A stretch of DNA of 64,000 nt from Rhizophagus irregularis. Its lineage: Eukaryota > Glomeromycota > Glomeromycetes > Glomerales > Glomeraceae. The stretch spans positions 1,922,001 to 1,986,000 of the forward strand of contig NC_089452.1 of the NCBI RefSeq assembly GCF_026210795.1, read 5' to 3'. The stretch's first letter is position 1; each line of letters begins with the position of its first letter. Of the stretch, positions 11,365 through 21,992 are shown piece by piece. The translations under genes were made by a program, and so were the position numbers. Under the pieces are notes generated by a model. The model saw only the letters and a list, made by a program, of their open reading frames with translations. It was not told the DNA's origin and made no database searches.

Positions 11365-12827
11365 CTGCTGAATTATTTTCCAAATTATTAAGCCAAAATT
11401 ATATCAAAGTTTTGGAAGATAATGAATATTATGATATTACAATTAAAAGTTGGTAAAAATTTTTCGTGCACATGAATATTTTGTGTTACCGTTCTCCATA
11501 TTTACGACGAAAATTAGCTTCCAATAAAAAGAACAACGATGACGTATTAACTCATATTAAATTTCCAAATATATCACAAGAAATTTTTCAAATTATTTAA
11601 AGGTAAGTTTTTAATTTTCACAATTAAATTTACATATTTAATATTTAAATTTTTTTTATTATAGGTATATTTATGATGAAATTCTTTTGTTGAATGGACA
11701 AAAAACTACAGATATTCTAAATACATTGGTAGCTGCAGATGAGCTTCATCTTTAAGAACTAGTTGATTATTTACAAAAATATTTAATTGAAAATAAGTCA
11801 ATAGAACAACATTTTGTAATTACTCAACAGATTTCTTCATAATCTAATAATTTATTAGAACTTCAAGAATTTTGTACAAATTTAATGGTTCAATCACCCG
11901 AAAAAAATATTCAAATCTTTTGATTTCACCACACTTTCTGAAAAATCTTTAATTTCACTTATTAAAAATGATGATGATTTACAAATGAAAGAAATCGGAG
12001 TGTGGAAATATGTATTAAAATAGGGTCTTGCACAAAATCCAACTCTCATTCCGGATCCTAAAACTTGGCCAGATGATGAATTCAAACCGATGAAAATTAT
12101 TTTACAACATTGTTTGCCTTTAATTAGATTTTTTAATTTATCGTCTAGAGAATTCTCGCAAAAAGTTCGTCCATATCAAAAACTCTTGGATCAACAATTA
12201 TATGAAGATTTATGGAACCTGATGGTGTGTCAAAATACAAAGTTTTACGTCCAAGAAAAATTAAGAATGATGAAATTAAAATTGTTAATTTCCAGATTAT
12301 TGATTCAAAAATTGTTGATTCTAATATTATCTCAACCGTTTCAAAATGGGTTGATAAAGTAGCGATAATTATGAGTAATTATATTTACCAAGAAATTTGA
12401 ATTATGATTAAGAGAAAGTCAAGATGGATTTACTCCTAAAAATTCCATGAATTATGTGATGGAAAAGCTAATTACTGTTACATTTATTAAAGTAAAAGAA
12501 ATGAAGAAATTCTTGGTGGATATAATCCTATGAAGTGGGAAACTACTGGCAAATGGTATTATAATAATAAAAGTTTATTTTTTCTTTAAAAATAAGAACA
12601 TTAAAGATGCAATTTTAAGTAATGTAATAAATGCAGAATATGCATTAGATTATAGCAATACATGTGATCCACATTTCGGCCAAGATCTTAACATATTTTC
12701 TTATAGAAATACTAATTCTTTTAACGTAATTTATTGTAAAGAAGCGATGTATAAAAGAAATATAAGAGACACTGAAAATAAATTTTCAATAGAACATTAT
12801 GAAGTATTTCAAATAATAAGAAGCTAA
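11365..12827 (+). pseudogene. BTB-BACK-TLDc protein pseudogene
   Basis: Relic of a BTB (POZ), BACK and TLDc protein, a large family in these fungi. Visible pieces in order: V-L-E-D-N-E-Y-Y-D-I-T-I (BTB start, near 11412); Y-R-S-P-Y-L-R-R; H-I-K-F-P-N-I; an intron at 11603-11664 between I-I-*-R and Y-I-Y-D; A-A-D-E-L-H-L; F-D-F-T-T-L-S-E-K-S-L-I-S-L-I (BACK); L-P-L-I-R-F-F-N-L-S; then the TLDc pieces L-C-D-G-K, E-I-L-G-G-Y-N-P, and a C-terminal F-S-I-E-H-Y-E-V-F-Q-I-I at 12786-12818, with a stop at 12825. At least four in-frame stops (for example a TAG where the family has Trp in L-K-W-G-L-A) and several frameshifts are present. Intact members act as adaptors for cullin-3 ubiquitin ligases or in stress responses; this copy cannot be translated. 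Confidence 0.8.
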
Positions 12828-14490
12828 ATATATATAATTTCTTGTTAAATAAAATAATAAAAGTTCTATATATATGAAACCAAATCTTGGCTTCTTTTTG
12901 ATAATTATTAATCATGTTAACACGTTTATTTTTATTTGTTAAAGACAAAATCAAATTAATATTTATAAAAGATATAATGATTAATGATACTGTTACATTT
13001 TTATAAATGAAATTCTTGGTAGTGGATTTAACATTTAGAGATATTTTAAAATTTATTAAAGATGTGAATTAATAATTCGTATTTATTAATTTGTACTTAT
13101 TAAAATATTCTAATAATATGGAATATAAATTTTTTTCTCTCACGCGTTTTTCTTCTTTTTTTAGCTCAAACTTTATTTATTCTTTAGAAGTAAAACAATT
13201 TTAATTTCAGTGTTCATCGTTTTCTTAATTGATTTAATTTGTCTCCAAAAGTTCACTGGCAGCGATCAAGATTTTAATTAACGATGTCTGAAGTATTGTA
13301 TTTCTCTAAAGAAAAGCCTCCTTCCATTAATATACCCAAAAAAAAAAAATTAAATAGTGACATGAAAATTATTTATTTTTTTATTTTTATACCAAATTTC
13401 TTCTTGAACTTCAAGATTATTTGAAAAATTATTTGGTAATTTAATATGTGATTTTGTTAACATCAGTTGATAATATTCTTCTATGTGCACGAAATATTTT
13501 TATGTAAGGATCGTTGCCAACTTCAAAATAATATCATATAATATTCAAAATTTCTAAGTAAATTTGGGACAATATAATTTTGGTAAAAAAATTTATGGTT
13601 AATAGAAATCTATATCTAATATGGAAATATTAATCGAAATTCTCATACGTGTTGAAGTTAGTTTTTCTTTCATTTATGCTTTAAAACCAAATAAGTAAAT
13701 TCCGGAAAAAATCTGGTAAACATAATAATGTTGGAGACACAGTCTCATATACCGATATGATAAGCTAAGAAAAATTAAGAATTTTTCAAACACAAAACCA
13801 AACGCTAACTAAAAATGAAACCAACAAACATCAACGTCATTACCAAAGAAAAAACTATGATGTAATACTAGAGGAAATGACTTCAAATTTACTTGGATTG
13901 AAATTAACCTTTTATCTAGGCTGGTCCAGGTACTAACTTTACGAAAGTTAATGATCTATCATAATGTTTTGTCATTGCACAGACAACATAGTGACAACAT
14001 ACTATTGTTCACAATAACCAATCCAATCATGTGATCAAAATCAGAATTGATCACTGATCGCAAAAATAACCAATTAACGCCTGATCAAGCTACACACCAA
14101 TAATTATCAACCCAAATCCCGATTTAATAATAAAATATACCGAAAGTTTTTCATTATAATATATTTGAACCTTAACCATTCTTTTTACTCTTTTAAAAAA
14201 AGAAGAAAAAGAGAAAAAGTAGGTTACTTTTTTTTTAAAAAATAAAACTATGATTTTGTTTATAGTATAAGATTAATTAAAATTGTATAATATTGTTGAG
14301 AATGATTAACTACATATGTATTAAAGTTTATACTTTCATAAGTACAATAATTATTTATGAGATGGAATTTCATTTTTTTTTGATGCCATTTACTGTATAT
14401 AGTAGACAGGAAGTAGTTGATAAAGCTAATTTTAATGCCATTATTCTTATGCAAATGTTATTTATTAGTAAAGACTATAAATAATTATAA
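12828..14490. other. Intergenic spacer
   Basis: AT-rich sequence without a supported gene. A short hairpin (CTAACTTT-ACG-AAAGTTA) lies near 13932. Nothing else stands out. Confidence 0.4.
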
Positions 14491-14722
14491 ATGAGAAATT
14501 ATATAATAATTATAACCAAATCATCAATCTTCGTCCTATAATTAAATTTTACAATAATATACTATAATTAATGAGAAATTATATAATAATTATAACCAAA
14601 TCATAAATCTTCGTCCTATAAGTAAATTTTACAATAATATACTATAATTAATGAGAAATTATATAATAATTATAACCAAATCATCAATCTTCGTTCTATA
14701 ATTAAATTTTACAATAATGTAC
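14491..14722. repeat. 80-bp tandem repeat, about 2.9 copies
   Basis: Copies begin at 14491, 14571 and 14651 (ATGAGAAATT), so the period is exactly 80 bp. They differ at only a few bases (CATCAATC/CATAAATC, GTCC/GTTC). The last copy ends at the stop codon of the minus-strand Cys-repeat gene, so the array is probably its 3' UTR or terminator region. Confidence 0.85.
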
Positions 14723-14724
14723 TA

Positions 14725-16497
14725 TTATAAATTATACACTATTGTATAATCAGGTGTCTTCTTTATTTCATCAAATACATTCTCTATGTTTGATTTGTTT
14801 TGTTTCATATTTATTTCTATTTTTTCCATAATCATTTTTGAAGTAAGATTGTATGTTGATCCTGCATTCTTGTTACTACTTGTAAATCTATTTACTAGAA
14901 TGTTAATTCTTTCCTTGTTAATATTCTTCATGTCTCCAATTTCATCTAATATCTTTTTTGCATACATACAATCTAATGAACAGAACCATTGTCCATTTTC
15001 ATTATACATTTCTCTTTTTTGGTTTTGTTCATTACATGTTTTACATGTTACTTGATTATTAAAATTATCAAATCTTCTTTGATATTTTGTATGACATCTA
15101 GTACAAATTTTGTCATTTATCATCCTATTCATATCTGTAATTCTTTTTTTACATTCAGGACATTCCTTTTTGTTACTATAAAATTTATTACTTCTTTTTT
15201 GATAGCATTTGTAACATTCCCCTAATTTAATAGATTTTTCCAGATAACAATGGATACATTCTCCAATATTTTTAGTTTTTTCATTATTTTTCATTTGTTC
15301 TGAAGGTACTAGAGTTACTTTTTCATTATTGTTCATTTGTTCTGAAGGTGCTAAGCAAGTTTTCTTTTGTTGATAACATTGAAGACATTCTCCTAATTTG
15401 ACTGGTTTATTTTGATGACAATGAATACATTCTCCAATTGGAATATTTTCAATTTTTTTTGAAAGAGTTACTGGCTTTTTTTGTTGAATAGTTTCAATCT
15501 TTGAAGAAGTCACTGGTTTCTTTTGTTGATAGCATTGAAGGCATTCTCCTAATTTGACTGGTTTATTTTGATGACAATGGATACATTCTCCAACTGGAAT
15601 ACTTTCAATTTTTGAAGTAGTCACTGGTTTCTTTTGTTGATAACATTGAAGACATTCTCCTAATTTAACTGGTTTATTCTGATGACAATGAATACATTTT
15701 CCAATTGGAATATTTTCAATTAAAGGAGTCACTGGTTTCTTTTGTTGATAACATTGAAGACATTCTCCTAATTTGACTGGTTTATTCTGATGACAATGAA
15801 TAGAATTTCCAATTGGAATATTTGAAGGAGTCATTGGTTTCTTTTGTTGATAGCATTGATGACATTCTCCTAATTTAACTGGTTTATTTTGATGACAAGA
15901 GATACATTCTCCGATTGGAATATTTTCGATTTTTGAAGGAGTTACTTGTTTCTTTTGTTGGTAACATTGAAGACATTCTCCTAATTTGACTGGTTTATTC
16001 TGATGACAATGAATACACTTCCCAATTGGAATATTCTTGATCTTTGAAGGAGTTACTTGTTTCTTTTGCTGATAACATTGATGACATTCTCCTAATTTAA
16101 CTGGTTTATTTTGATGACAAGAGCTACATTCTCCGATTGGAATATTTTCGATTTTTGAAGGAGTTACTTGTTTCTTTTGTTGGTAACATTGAAGACATTC
16201 TCCTAATTTAACTGGCTTATTCTGATGACAATGAATAGAATTTCCAATTGGAATATTTGAAGGAGTCATTGGTTTCTTTTGTTGATAACATTGAGGGAAT
16301 TCTCCTGGTTTATCCTGATGACAATGGCCAATTGGAATATTTTTAATCTTTTCATTATTTTTCATTAGCTTTAAAGACTCTGATCTTTTTTTTGATCCAC
16401 ATTTAAAGATACCTCCTCTTATAGGATATGATTTATATTTATCACATTTTTCAGTAAATTCAGTATATTTAGTCACATATTTCTTTGGTTGATACAT
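14725..16497 (-). CDS. Cys-rich repeat protein with about ten zinc-ribbon-like modules
   Basis: Single open exon. I take the Met at 16497 as the start (590 aa); the frame stays open to 16602, but that extra stretch is AT-driven Lys/Leu/Phe sequence and more likely 5' UTR. The body consists of about nine or ten modules of 34-40 residues, each C-x2-C-x10-C-x2-C, for example ECIHC then CLQCYQQKK, separated by T-P-S-K-I-E-N-I-P-I-G. Module 1 is degenerate, and two modules have N-S in place of the first Cys context. The C-terminus has further Cys pairs (CPEC, CTRC, CKTC, CSLDC). The spacing predicts one structural zinc per module, which is inference. The function is unknown; a scaffold or nucleic-acid-binding role is possible. 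The near-identical modules indicate recent internal duplication. The Cys spacing resembles the heads of the kinases in this window (CEKC-x11-CKPC). Confidence 0.75.
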   Translation of the reverse strand: MYQPKKYVTKYTEFTEKCDKYKSYPIRGGIFKCGSKKRSESLKLMKNNEKIKNIPIGHCHQDKPGEFPQCYQQKKPMTPSNIPIGNSIHCHQNKPVKLGECLQCYQQKKQVTPSKIENIPIGECSSCHQNKPVKLGECHQCYQQKKQVTPSKIKNIPIGKCIHCHQNKPVKLGECLQCYQQKKQVTPSKIENIPIGECISCHQNKPVKLGECHQCYQQKKPMTPSNIPIGNSIHCHQNKPVKLGECLQCYQQKKPVTPLIENIPIGKCIHCHQNKPVKLGECLQCYQQKKPVTTSKIESIPVGECIHCHQNKPVKLGECLQCYQQKKPVTSSKIETIQQKKPVTLSKKIENIPIGECIHCHQNKPVKLGECLQCYQQKKTCLAPSEQMNNNEKVTLVPSEQMKNNEKTKNIGECIHCYLEKSIKLGECYKCYQKRSNKFYSNKKECPECKKRITDMNRMINDKICTRCHTKYQRRFDNFNNQVTCKTCNEQNQKREMYNENGQWFCSLDCMYAKKILDEIGDMKNINKERINILVNRFTSSNKNAGSTYNLTSKMIMEKIEINMKQNKSNIENVFDEIKKTPDYTIVYNL

Positions 16498-16602
16498 GAT
16501 CAAGTAATTTTTTTTTTTTAAAAAAAAGTGAGTTAGAAATTTAAGAGTTTTTATAGAGTTTAGAAATTTAACAAGTAATTTTTTTTTGAATTGAAACTTC
16601 AA

Positions 16603-17184
16603 AAGATATCATCTCCTTTTATAATATTTTTTTAGTGTAATTTTTGTGTTGTGCATGGTATCTAATTTAATTAGTCATGTTTCATACTCTTAAAGATGAA
16701 TTATTATATTCAGTTAGTACAACTTTAGTCATTGACGTTATAAAATTATTAGTATACTAAAATTAATTTTGTTGATTTTATTATCCAAAATATAAAAAAC
16801 TGAAACAATTTTAATCAAGTATCAATTTTAAATTTACAATTCTTATTTAAATTATAATGTTGTCACAAATCACTATAAAATATAATAGTTTTTTATTCAA
16901 GTTGTGTAAATACAATGAAGAAAATATTTTTGTTTTGAAACAATTTCAATTTTATTATTTTATTGTGCACACAATTTGTAAAGAAAGTGGTTGTAATGGG
17001 ATCACAAAAATCATACCTATGTAGATGCTATAACTCTAATTGATTTGAAACATTTTATGGAACTTAAATGGAATTACCATATAATATATAAATTTCCGTG
17101 TTCCTTTTTTTTTAACGATGCTGACTATAATGTATTATGATAAAATATTTTTTTAGTATAACATTAAATGACTCATATTACCAT
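16603..17184. other. Intergenic spacer
   Basis: AT-rich; presumed upstream region of the Cys-repeat gene. No motif firm enough to call. Confidence 0.4.
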
Positions 17185-17383
17185 CCCTGTAAAAAATCTG
17201 ATCCGTTTTTTATCTTTCCATGCTTTTTCTGTGAATGTATCATTTTCATGGAATTAATAACCTCAAATCATGGAAATTTTCATCTCGCTAACACGGATAT
17301 CCGTGAATGTATCATTTTCACGGAATTTTTACAGAAGACACGGAGAAATAATGGAAATATTCGGAAAAAAATTTTTTATAGGG
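17185..17383 (+). mobile_element. 199-bp MITE, copy 1 (TIR CCCTGTAAAAAAT)
   Basis: Starts CCCTGTAAAAAAT and ends ATTTTTTATAGGG. Flanked on both sides by CAT, a 3-bp target duplication. A second copy of exactly the same length lies in opposite orientation at 61390-61588. Inside are two copies of GTGAATGTATCATTTTCA-like sequence. No transposase, so nonautonomous. The superfamily is open: 3-bp duplications are known from CACTA and Harbinger groups, but the termini fit neither well. Confidence 0.75.
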
Positions 17384-17825
17384 CATACTAAATGATAGTT
17401 AAGATATTTGTAAATCGCGTAACACTATGAGTCATAATTGGTTATAGTTAATAGTTACTTGGTTACTTATTTTTTTCTGAGAAATGGAGTCATATTGTAT
17501 AACCATTATTTGCAATTAATAAGAATTTTCATTTTTTTTATTACTAATAATTAAAATGTAATGTATTAGTCATATATGATTATAATGATTATAGATGATT
17601 ATAAAAATTTATATTGTGTAAATTTTTCATTACCATGCGGATTTTAAAATTGCATCAATGATCCGATTAAACCATCATGTAATATTGATCAAAATGAAAT
17701 AAATCGCGTAATACTACATTTGAGTCATAGTTACAAAATATCAATTATTTATCTATATAAACCCATTTTTGAAAATTTTTTTCTATGGTTCTGCAGTTTT
17801 TTTTTTTAATAAACTGTTAACCTTG

Positions 17826-18040
17826 ACGAGGTATCTCTCTTGTATAAAAAAAGAGTTTGTTTTGCAGTTTTATTAGTAAAAACGCCCATTTCCTGACGAT
17901 GTCTAGGTTTTACATCTGGTCATCACGCGTAACGAGGTATCTATCTCGTACAAAAAGAGTTTGTTTTGCAGTTTTATTAGTAAAAACGCCCATTATTTCT
18001 GGTGATGTCTAAGTTTTACATCTGGTCACCAGTGTAATGA
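17826..18040. repeat. Direct tandem repeat, two copies of about 107 bp
   Basis: The unit starts ACGAGGTATCT at 17826 and 17932. Both copies share AGAGTTTGTTTTGCAGTTTT, TTAGTAAAAACGCCCAT, GATGTCTA-GTTTTACATC and TGGTCA. This stretch is richer in GC than its surroundings. No coding potential. Confidence 0.75.
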
Positions 18041-18960
18041 AGATGGTTGAACTTACTAGACCATGATATGTATAATATAATATACATAATGTGATTGTAG
18101 ACGACCTTGGTTTATTGGAAACGTGATAAACCCATAGCATATGCCCTCTGTCTCCCGGCTGGTCAGCCATAGCATCCCTCTGTGTTTACCGATTGGTGTT
18201 TGAAGTCATAGCTCTAGTTAGTTTCTTCCATATTATTAAGGTGTTTCTCTTCTTTTAATCTGTTTCTTTTCTTTCTCCTATGTGTTTAAAAGATTAAGAA
18301 AACAGATAAGTTTTTTTTTAAATCTTATCCTGGTGGAAAGCATGTCTGTGCTTCGGCTAGTTCGATTCTAGTCTAAGATCACGTTAAATCATTTTTTTTT
18401 GAACCATTTTAGGGCCCTTATCGAAATTTTTGGATATTCGGTGCAAAATAATGGTACAATTTCGAACTAAAAATATATTATCATATAGGTATAAAGACTT
18501 ACAATTATTAGAGTAATTTTTTTTAGAGGAAGTACACCTATTAAATTAATCCGGATATGGAAATGAACTTGGTTCGTATTATTGAAAAATTTTTTTATTA
18601 AAATTGGTTAAAAATTTTATTTCATTTTAACTTTATTATTAATTAAGAGAACGTTTAAATGATTTATTTACCAAATATATATTTGAAATATTTAAAAATA
18701 TGCTTCAAAAGTATTCTACTATACTTTTTTATATCAAATCCTATAGTTAAAATCTCATCTTCCCTTTTTTCGCAAAATTTTTCTGGTAAAAATATATATA
18801 TGTGTATATTCTTTAACAATTTGCTTGTAAATATTCTGCATAATATCGTACAATGACTGATATATTAACAGACCCAAGAAATAATTTTATTTCTACTACC
18901 TTTCCAATATCGTATCTATTGAATCATTGTCAGGTTAAATTGTTAATGGATACCGTATAC
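18041..18960. other. Noncoding spacer
   Basis: Moderate-GC sequence to about 18400, including AGTTCGATTCTAG near 18358, which resembles a pol III B-box. No A-box at a normal distance and no tRNA fold were seen, so no RNA gene is called. AT-rich after 18400. Confidence 0.35.
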
Positions 18961-18962
18961 AT

Positions 18963-19006
18963 CCGAAATTGAGCACCCTTTTTACTATAGGGGTGCTTAA
19001 TTTCGG
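18963..19006. repeat. Hairpin inverted repeat before the pogo-like transposase
   Basis: CCGAAATTGAGCACCC (18963-18978) pairs with GGGTGCTTAATTTCGG (18991-19006) with one mismatch and a 12-nt loop. Its place about 120 nt before the transposase start suggests the left terminus or subterminal region of that element. Confidence 0.6.
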
Positions 19007-19127
19007 GTGGTTTAATAAAAATATCAAAATTTCGAAACTGCAACCTAATTTGTATAGCAAAATGATTTTATAAACACGAGACTTATGCGAAACACATTTA
19101 GTAACTTGTTTTAAACTTTCATAAAAA

Positions 19128-19935
19128 ATGACAAGAAACCGCACAAAGGTTTTACGTATCAAGCGAAGTCGTACTTCATACTCTGTTAATCAAAAGAACA
19201 AAGTTATCACTTACGCTAAGCAACACAGAGGAAATGAAGCGGCAAGAACCTTCCATCTTAATGCCAGTATGGTAGAGCGTTGGGTTACGGCAAGCAAAAG
19301 TTGGGATACTGAAATAAACCAAAACTGTAAACGAATTGGCTCGGGTCAAAAAGCCTTTTATCCCGAGGCTGAAAGAATGCTGTATGTTTGGCTTATTGAG
19401 CAAAGAAAGCAGGGATTGGCTATTATTTATTATACAATCTTACGAATTAAAATGCAAGAAATTTTAAAGGAGCCTGAAATGATATTTTTATATAATGACT
19501 CGGCAAATAATTTGAGTCATATCGGTGGATATCCTCTTTCATGAAAAGATATAAACTATCCTGGCGGCGACGTACAAAAATTTTCCAGAAGCTACCAAGT
19601 CAAACAGAAGAATCTTTAGTTAAATTTCATCAACTTATTCACCGCCTGAGGACTGAAAATCCTTTGATTTATACAATATTTTCAATATTGATGAGACCCC
19701 GGTATGGTTTGATATGGCAGGTAATTTTACTGTTAGCCAAAATTCGCAGCACCGGCAATGATAAAACCAGATTTACAGTGGTTTGATATGTGCCGCGGGT
19801 AAGAAAATCTTTTTAATTTTCAGAAACTTTTAATTTTGCAAAAATTCGTGCAAAAGGGTGAGGGCAAAAATATTTTCGACGTGGTAGTTTAAGAAGAGTA
19901 GCCCTGAAGTTGTAAACGTCTCCTCAGTAACTTGT
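19128..19935 (+). pseudogene. Pogo/CENP-B-type transposase, frameshifted and truncated
   Basis: Starts at ATG 19128. An N-terminal helix-turn-helix of psq/CENP-B type is visible (N-Q-K-N-K-V-I-T-Y-A-K, then N-A-S-M-V-E-R-W-V), then a second DNA-binding region (E-A-E-R-M-L-Y-V-W-L-I-E-Q-R-K-Q-G). A frameshift near 19500-19540 is followed by F-M-K-R-Y-K-L-S-W-R-R-R-T-K-I. Another frameshift near 19680 restores I-F-N-I-D-E-T-P-V-W-F-D-M, the first catalytic Asp of the DDE_1 domain. A stop follows about 30 codons later and the rest of the DDE domain is missing. It cannot make an active enzyme. Confidence 0.75.
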
Positions 19936-20094
19936 CTCATTAGCGTCCCAAAGATTAAGTAATTCATTAAACCTGGCTGTAGAATCAAAACTTGGTTTGA
20001 TACTTATCATAATTAATTTGAGAATTATAAACATAAAAAAAAAGAAAGCAACGAATTATATATCAAATTTCGGTTAAGGTAAAAAAATAATAAT

Positions 20095-20570
20095 TGTTGC
20101 AGATTAGTCAAATGAAAAATCCGATAATTAATAAGAACAGATAAGATCAAATGAGAAACCTTATAAGGCACAATAACAGGGTTAAAGAATTGTCACACAG
20201 ATAATAGATTGGTCAAATGAGAAACCCGATAAGACATAAAAATAGGTTGGTCAAATGATAAGGCATAAAAAATCGATTGGTTGAATGAGAACCTGATAAG
20301 GCATAATAATGTTAAAGAATTGTTGCACAGAATGGTCAAATGAAAACCCGATATGGCATTTCATCCGCTCTCTCTATATAGAAAAGGAAGTTTGTATTCA
20401 CGTTAAAAAATGTGGAAAATATTTGAGAAGCAAGTTAAATATATGATGAGGGAGAGAGTACACATTGAACGTCCATGTAATCATATAATGCAATAAAGTA
20501 AACGCTATTATGTATACAAAACTCAAAACTGGCATTTTATTATTTCGATACCCACACCGCACACTGCATG
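20095..20570 (+). repeat. Repetitive LTR-like segment
   Basis: From 20100 to 20365 the words GGTCAAATGAGAAACC, CGATAAGGCATAA and GTTAAAGAATTGT recur irregularly. They are followed by a TATATAG promoter-like word near 20379, AATAAA near 20491 and CACACCGCACACTGCA near 20560. This order (repeats, TATA box, poly(A) signal, CA end) recalls a solo LTR. Clean TG..CA borders and a target duplication could not be fixed. Confidence 0.3.
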
Positions 20571-20574
20571 TAAG

Positions 20575-21670
20575 GGATAAAGTCCGATATGGGTAAATGA
20601 GCTCTAAAAATAAAATTTTATCAAAAAAAAAGATAAATAATGATTTTAATAATTTAATGATGCATCAGATGTCATAATTAATCTAAAATTAGAGTAGACT
20701 TTCTATTGTAGAGTATTTAACGATTTTGTGGTGATCCATGAAATTTTCCCTCCTTCCATCCGCTGATGACACCTCACTAATTACCTTGCTTTTTCCTTTT
20801 TTGATTATGTAACACTTTTTACTTGTAACATATAATCTCAATTTTGTATCACTGATAATGTTTTGTTTTTTTCGCGAGAAAAAAAATTTTAAAATTTTAT
20901 TAAAAAAAAACAATAAAACCTGTTGTCAATTTAGTTAATCTGTTTTGTTATAATATCAGATTTCAACGGTTTCCTAGTTCGATATTTAGCAACTCGAGTT
21001 TCTATAATGAAATTTTGTATTGTTGTGCAGGCTTTATTTAGTCTTTTTTCGTTCATATTATTTGTGCTAGGATAAACACCTTTTAAATAATATAATTAAA
21101 GTTAAGTTTAATGACTTTTTTTTTACATTTTTTTACAAGTTTCGATATGTAATACTATTTTCTAATGGGTAGGGAATAATTTGAAAATTAGATGACATTA
21201 TTTTATTTTTGCGCCTTTGTATATATTGTGTAATTGTGTAAATATAATTATAAAACTAATTAGTTGTCACTTAATACAGTCCGGGATTTTACCATAAATG
21301 GAATCATTTTTAAGCATTTTGATTGGTAGTGATCTTACCATTTTTGTATATGCTGATCAAAGAATGTTGATCAGAATATTCTATGACTGACATCGCTACT
21401 TTGATCGTTCGAAATGATAAATCTTAGATAATTTTATTATTTTTTCTAATTTATTTCTGTATTTGAAAAATATTTTTTTTTCGCCTAAACTACATCTATA
21501 TCATCTAATTCATTATCTACACTCTGCAAATTTCGTACCTCTTGTAATATGGCTAGCAATTTACTTTTCCTTTTAGATCCTATTCCATAGCACTGCTTGT
21601 GAATACTTTCACTCATTTGTTCTAAAAGATTCTACTTTATGCAAAATCTCTATTCGTATTATGTTGAATT
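20575..21670. other. Noncoding spacer
   Basis: AT-rich. A minus-strand 74-codon frame at 20689-20913 is low complexity. Nothing supported. Confidence 0.35.
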
Positions 21671-21677
21671 CATTCGT

Positions 21678-21992
21678 CTACACCATTGCTTCTTGTTGAG
21701 TTATTGGAATAGGCAGAAATGAAAGAACTGAACTTTTTTTGTAAAACACTTCAATAATATATTCTTGTCGTGCCTTTTTTGCCAAATTACTAAAATTTTT
21801 CAACTGGTCACTCAATTTACTCTCTCCACCTAGACTTTTAAAATCTGTTTTTGTCTCCATTGGATTAAGAAAATTAAGTTTTCTTAAATAAACCCAAAAT
21901 CTTTGACATTCTGTAATTGATTCAGGATAAAAGTATGATAAAGAAGGAGACATGTCGCCATACTTGTGATGGTTTGTCTCACATTTTCTCAA
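21678..21992 (-). pseudogene. Unknown coding fragment
   Basis: A 104-codon open frame without ATG at its start. Composition is protein-like and not low complexity: P-S-L-S-Y-F-Y-P-E-S, then R-F-W-V-Y-L-R-K-L-N-F, then L-S-F-L-P-I-P-I-T-Q-Q-E near the end. It is bounded by stops and has no visible partner exons. Probably an exon or transposon fragment; family not recognised. Confidence 0.3.

Noticed and set aside
16498-16602. N-terminal extension of the Cys-repeat protein
   Set aside because: Sequence is A/T-run-driven Lys/Phe/Leu and the internal Met starts a better-composed protein.
17137-17391. 84-codon frame with a similar one at 61274-61654
   Set aside because: Similarity is explained by the 199-bp MITE present in both places, not by a protein family.
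18341-18372. tRNA or pol III gene around AGTTCGATTCTAG
   Set aside because: No A-box at normal spacing, no cloverleaf pairing and no discernible anticodon stem.
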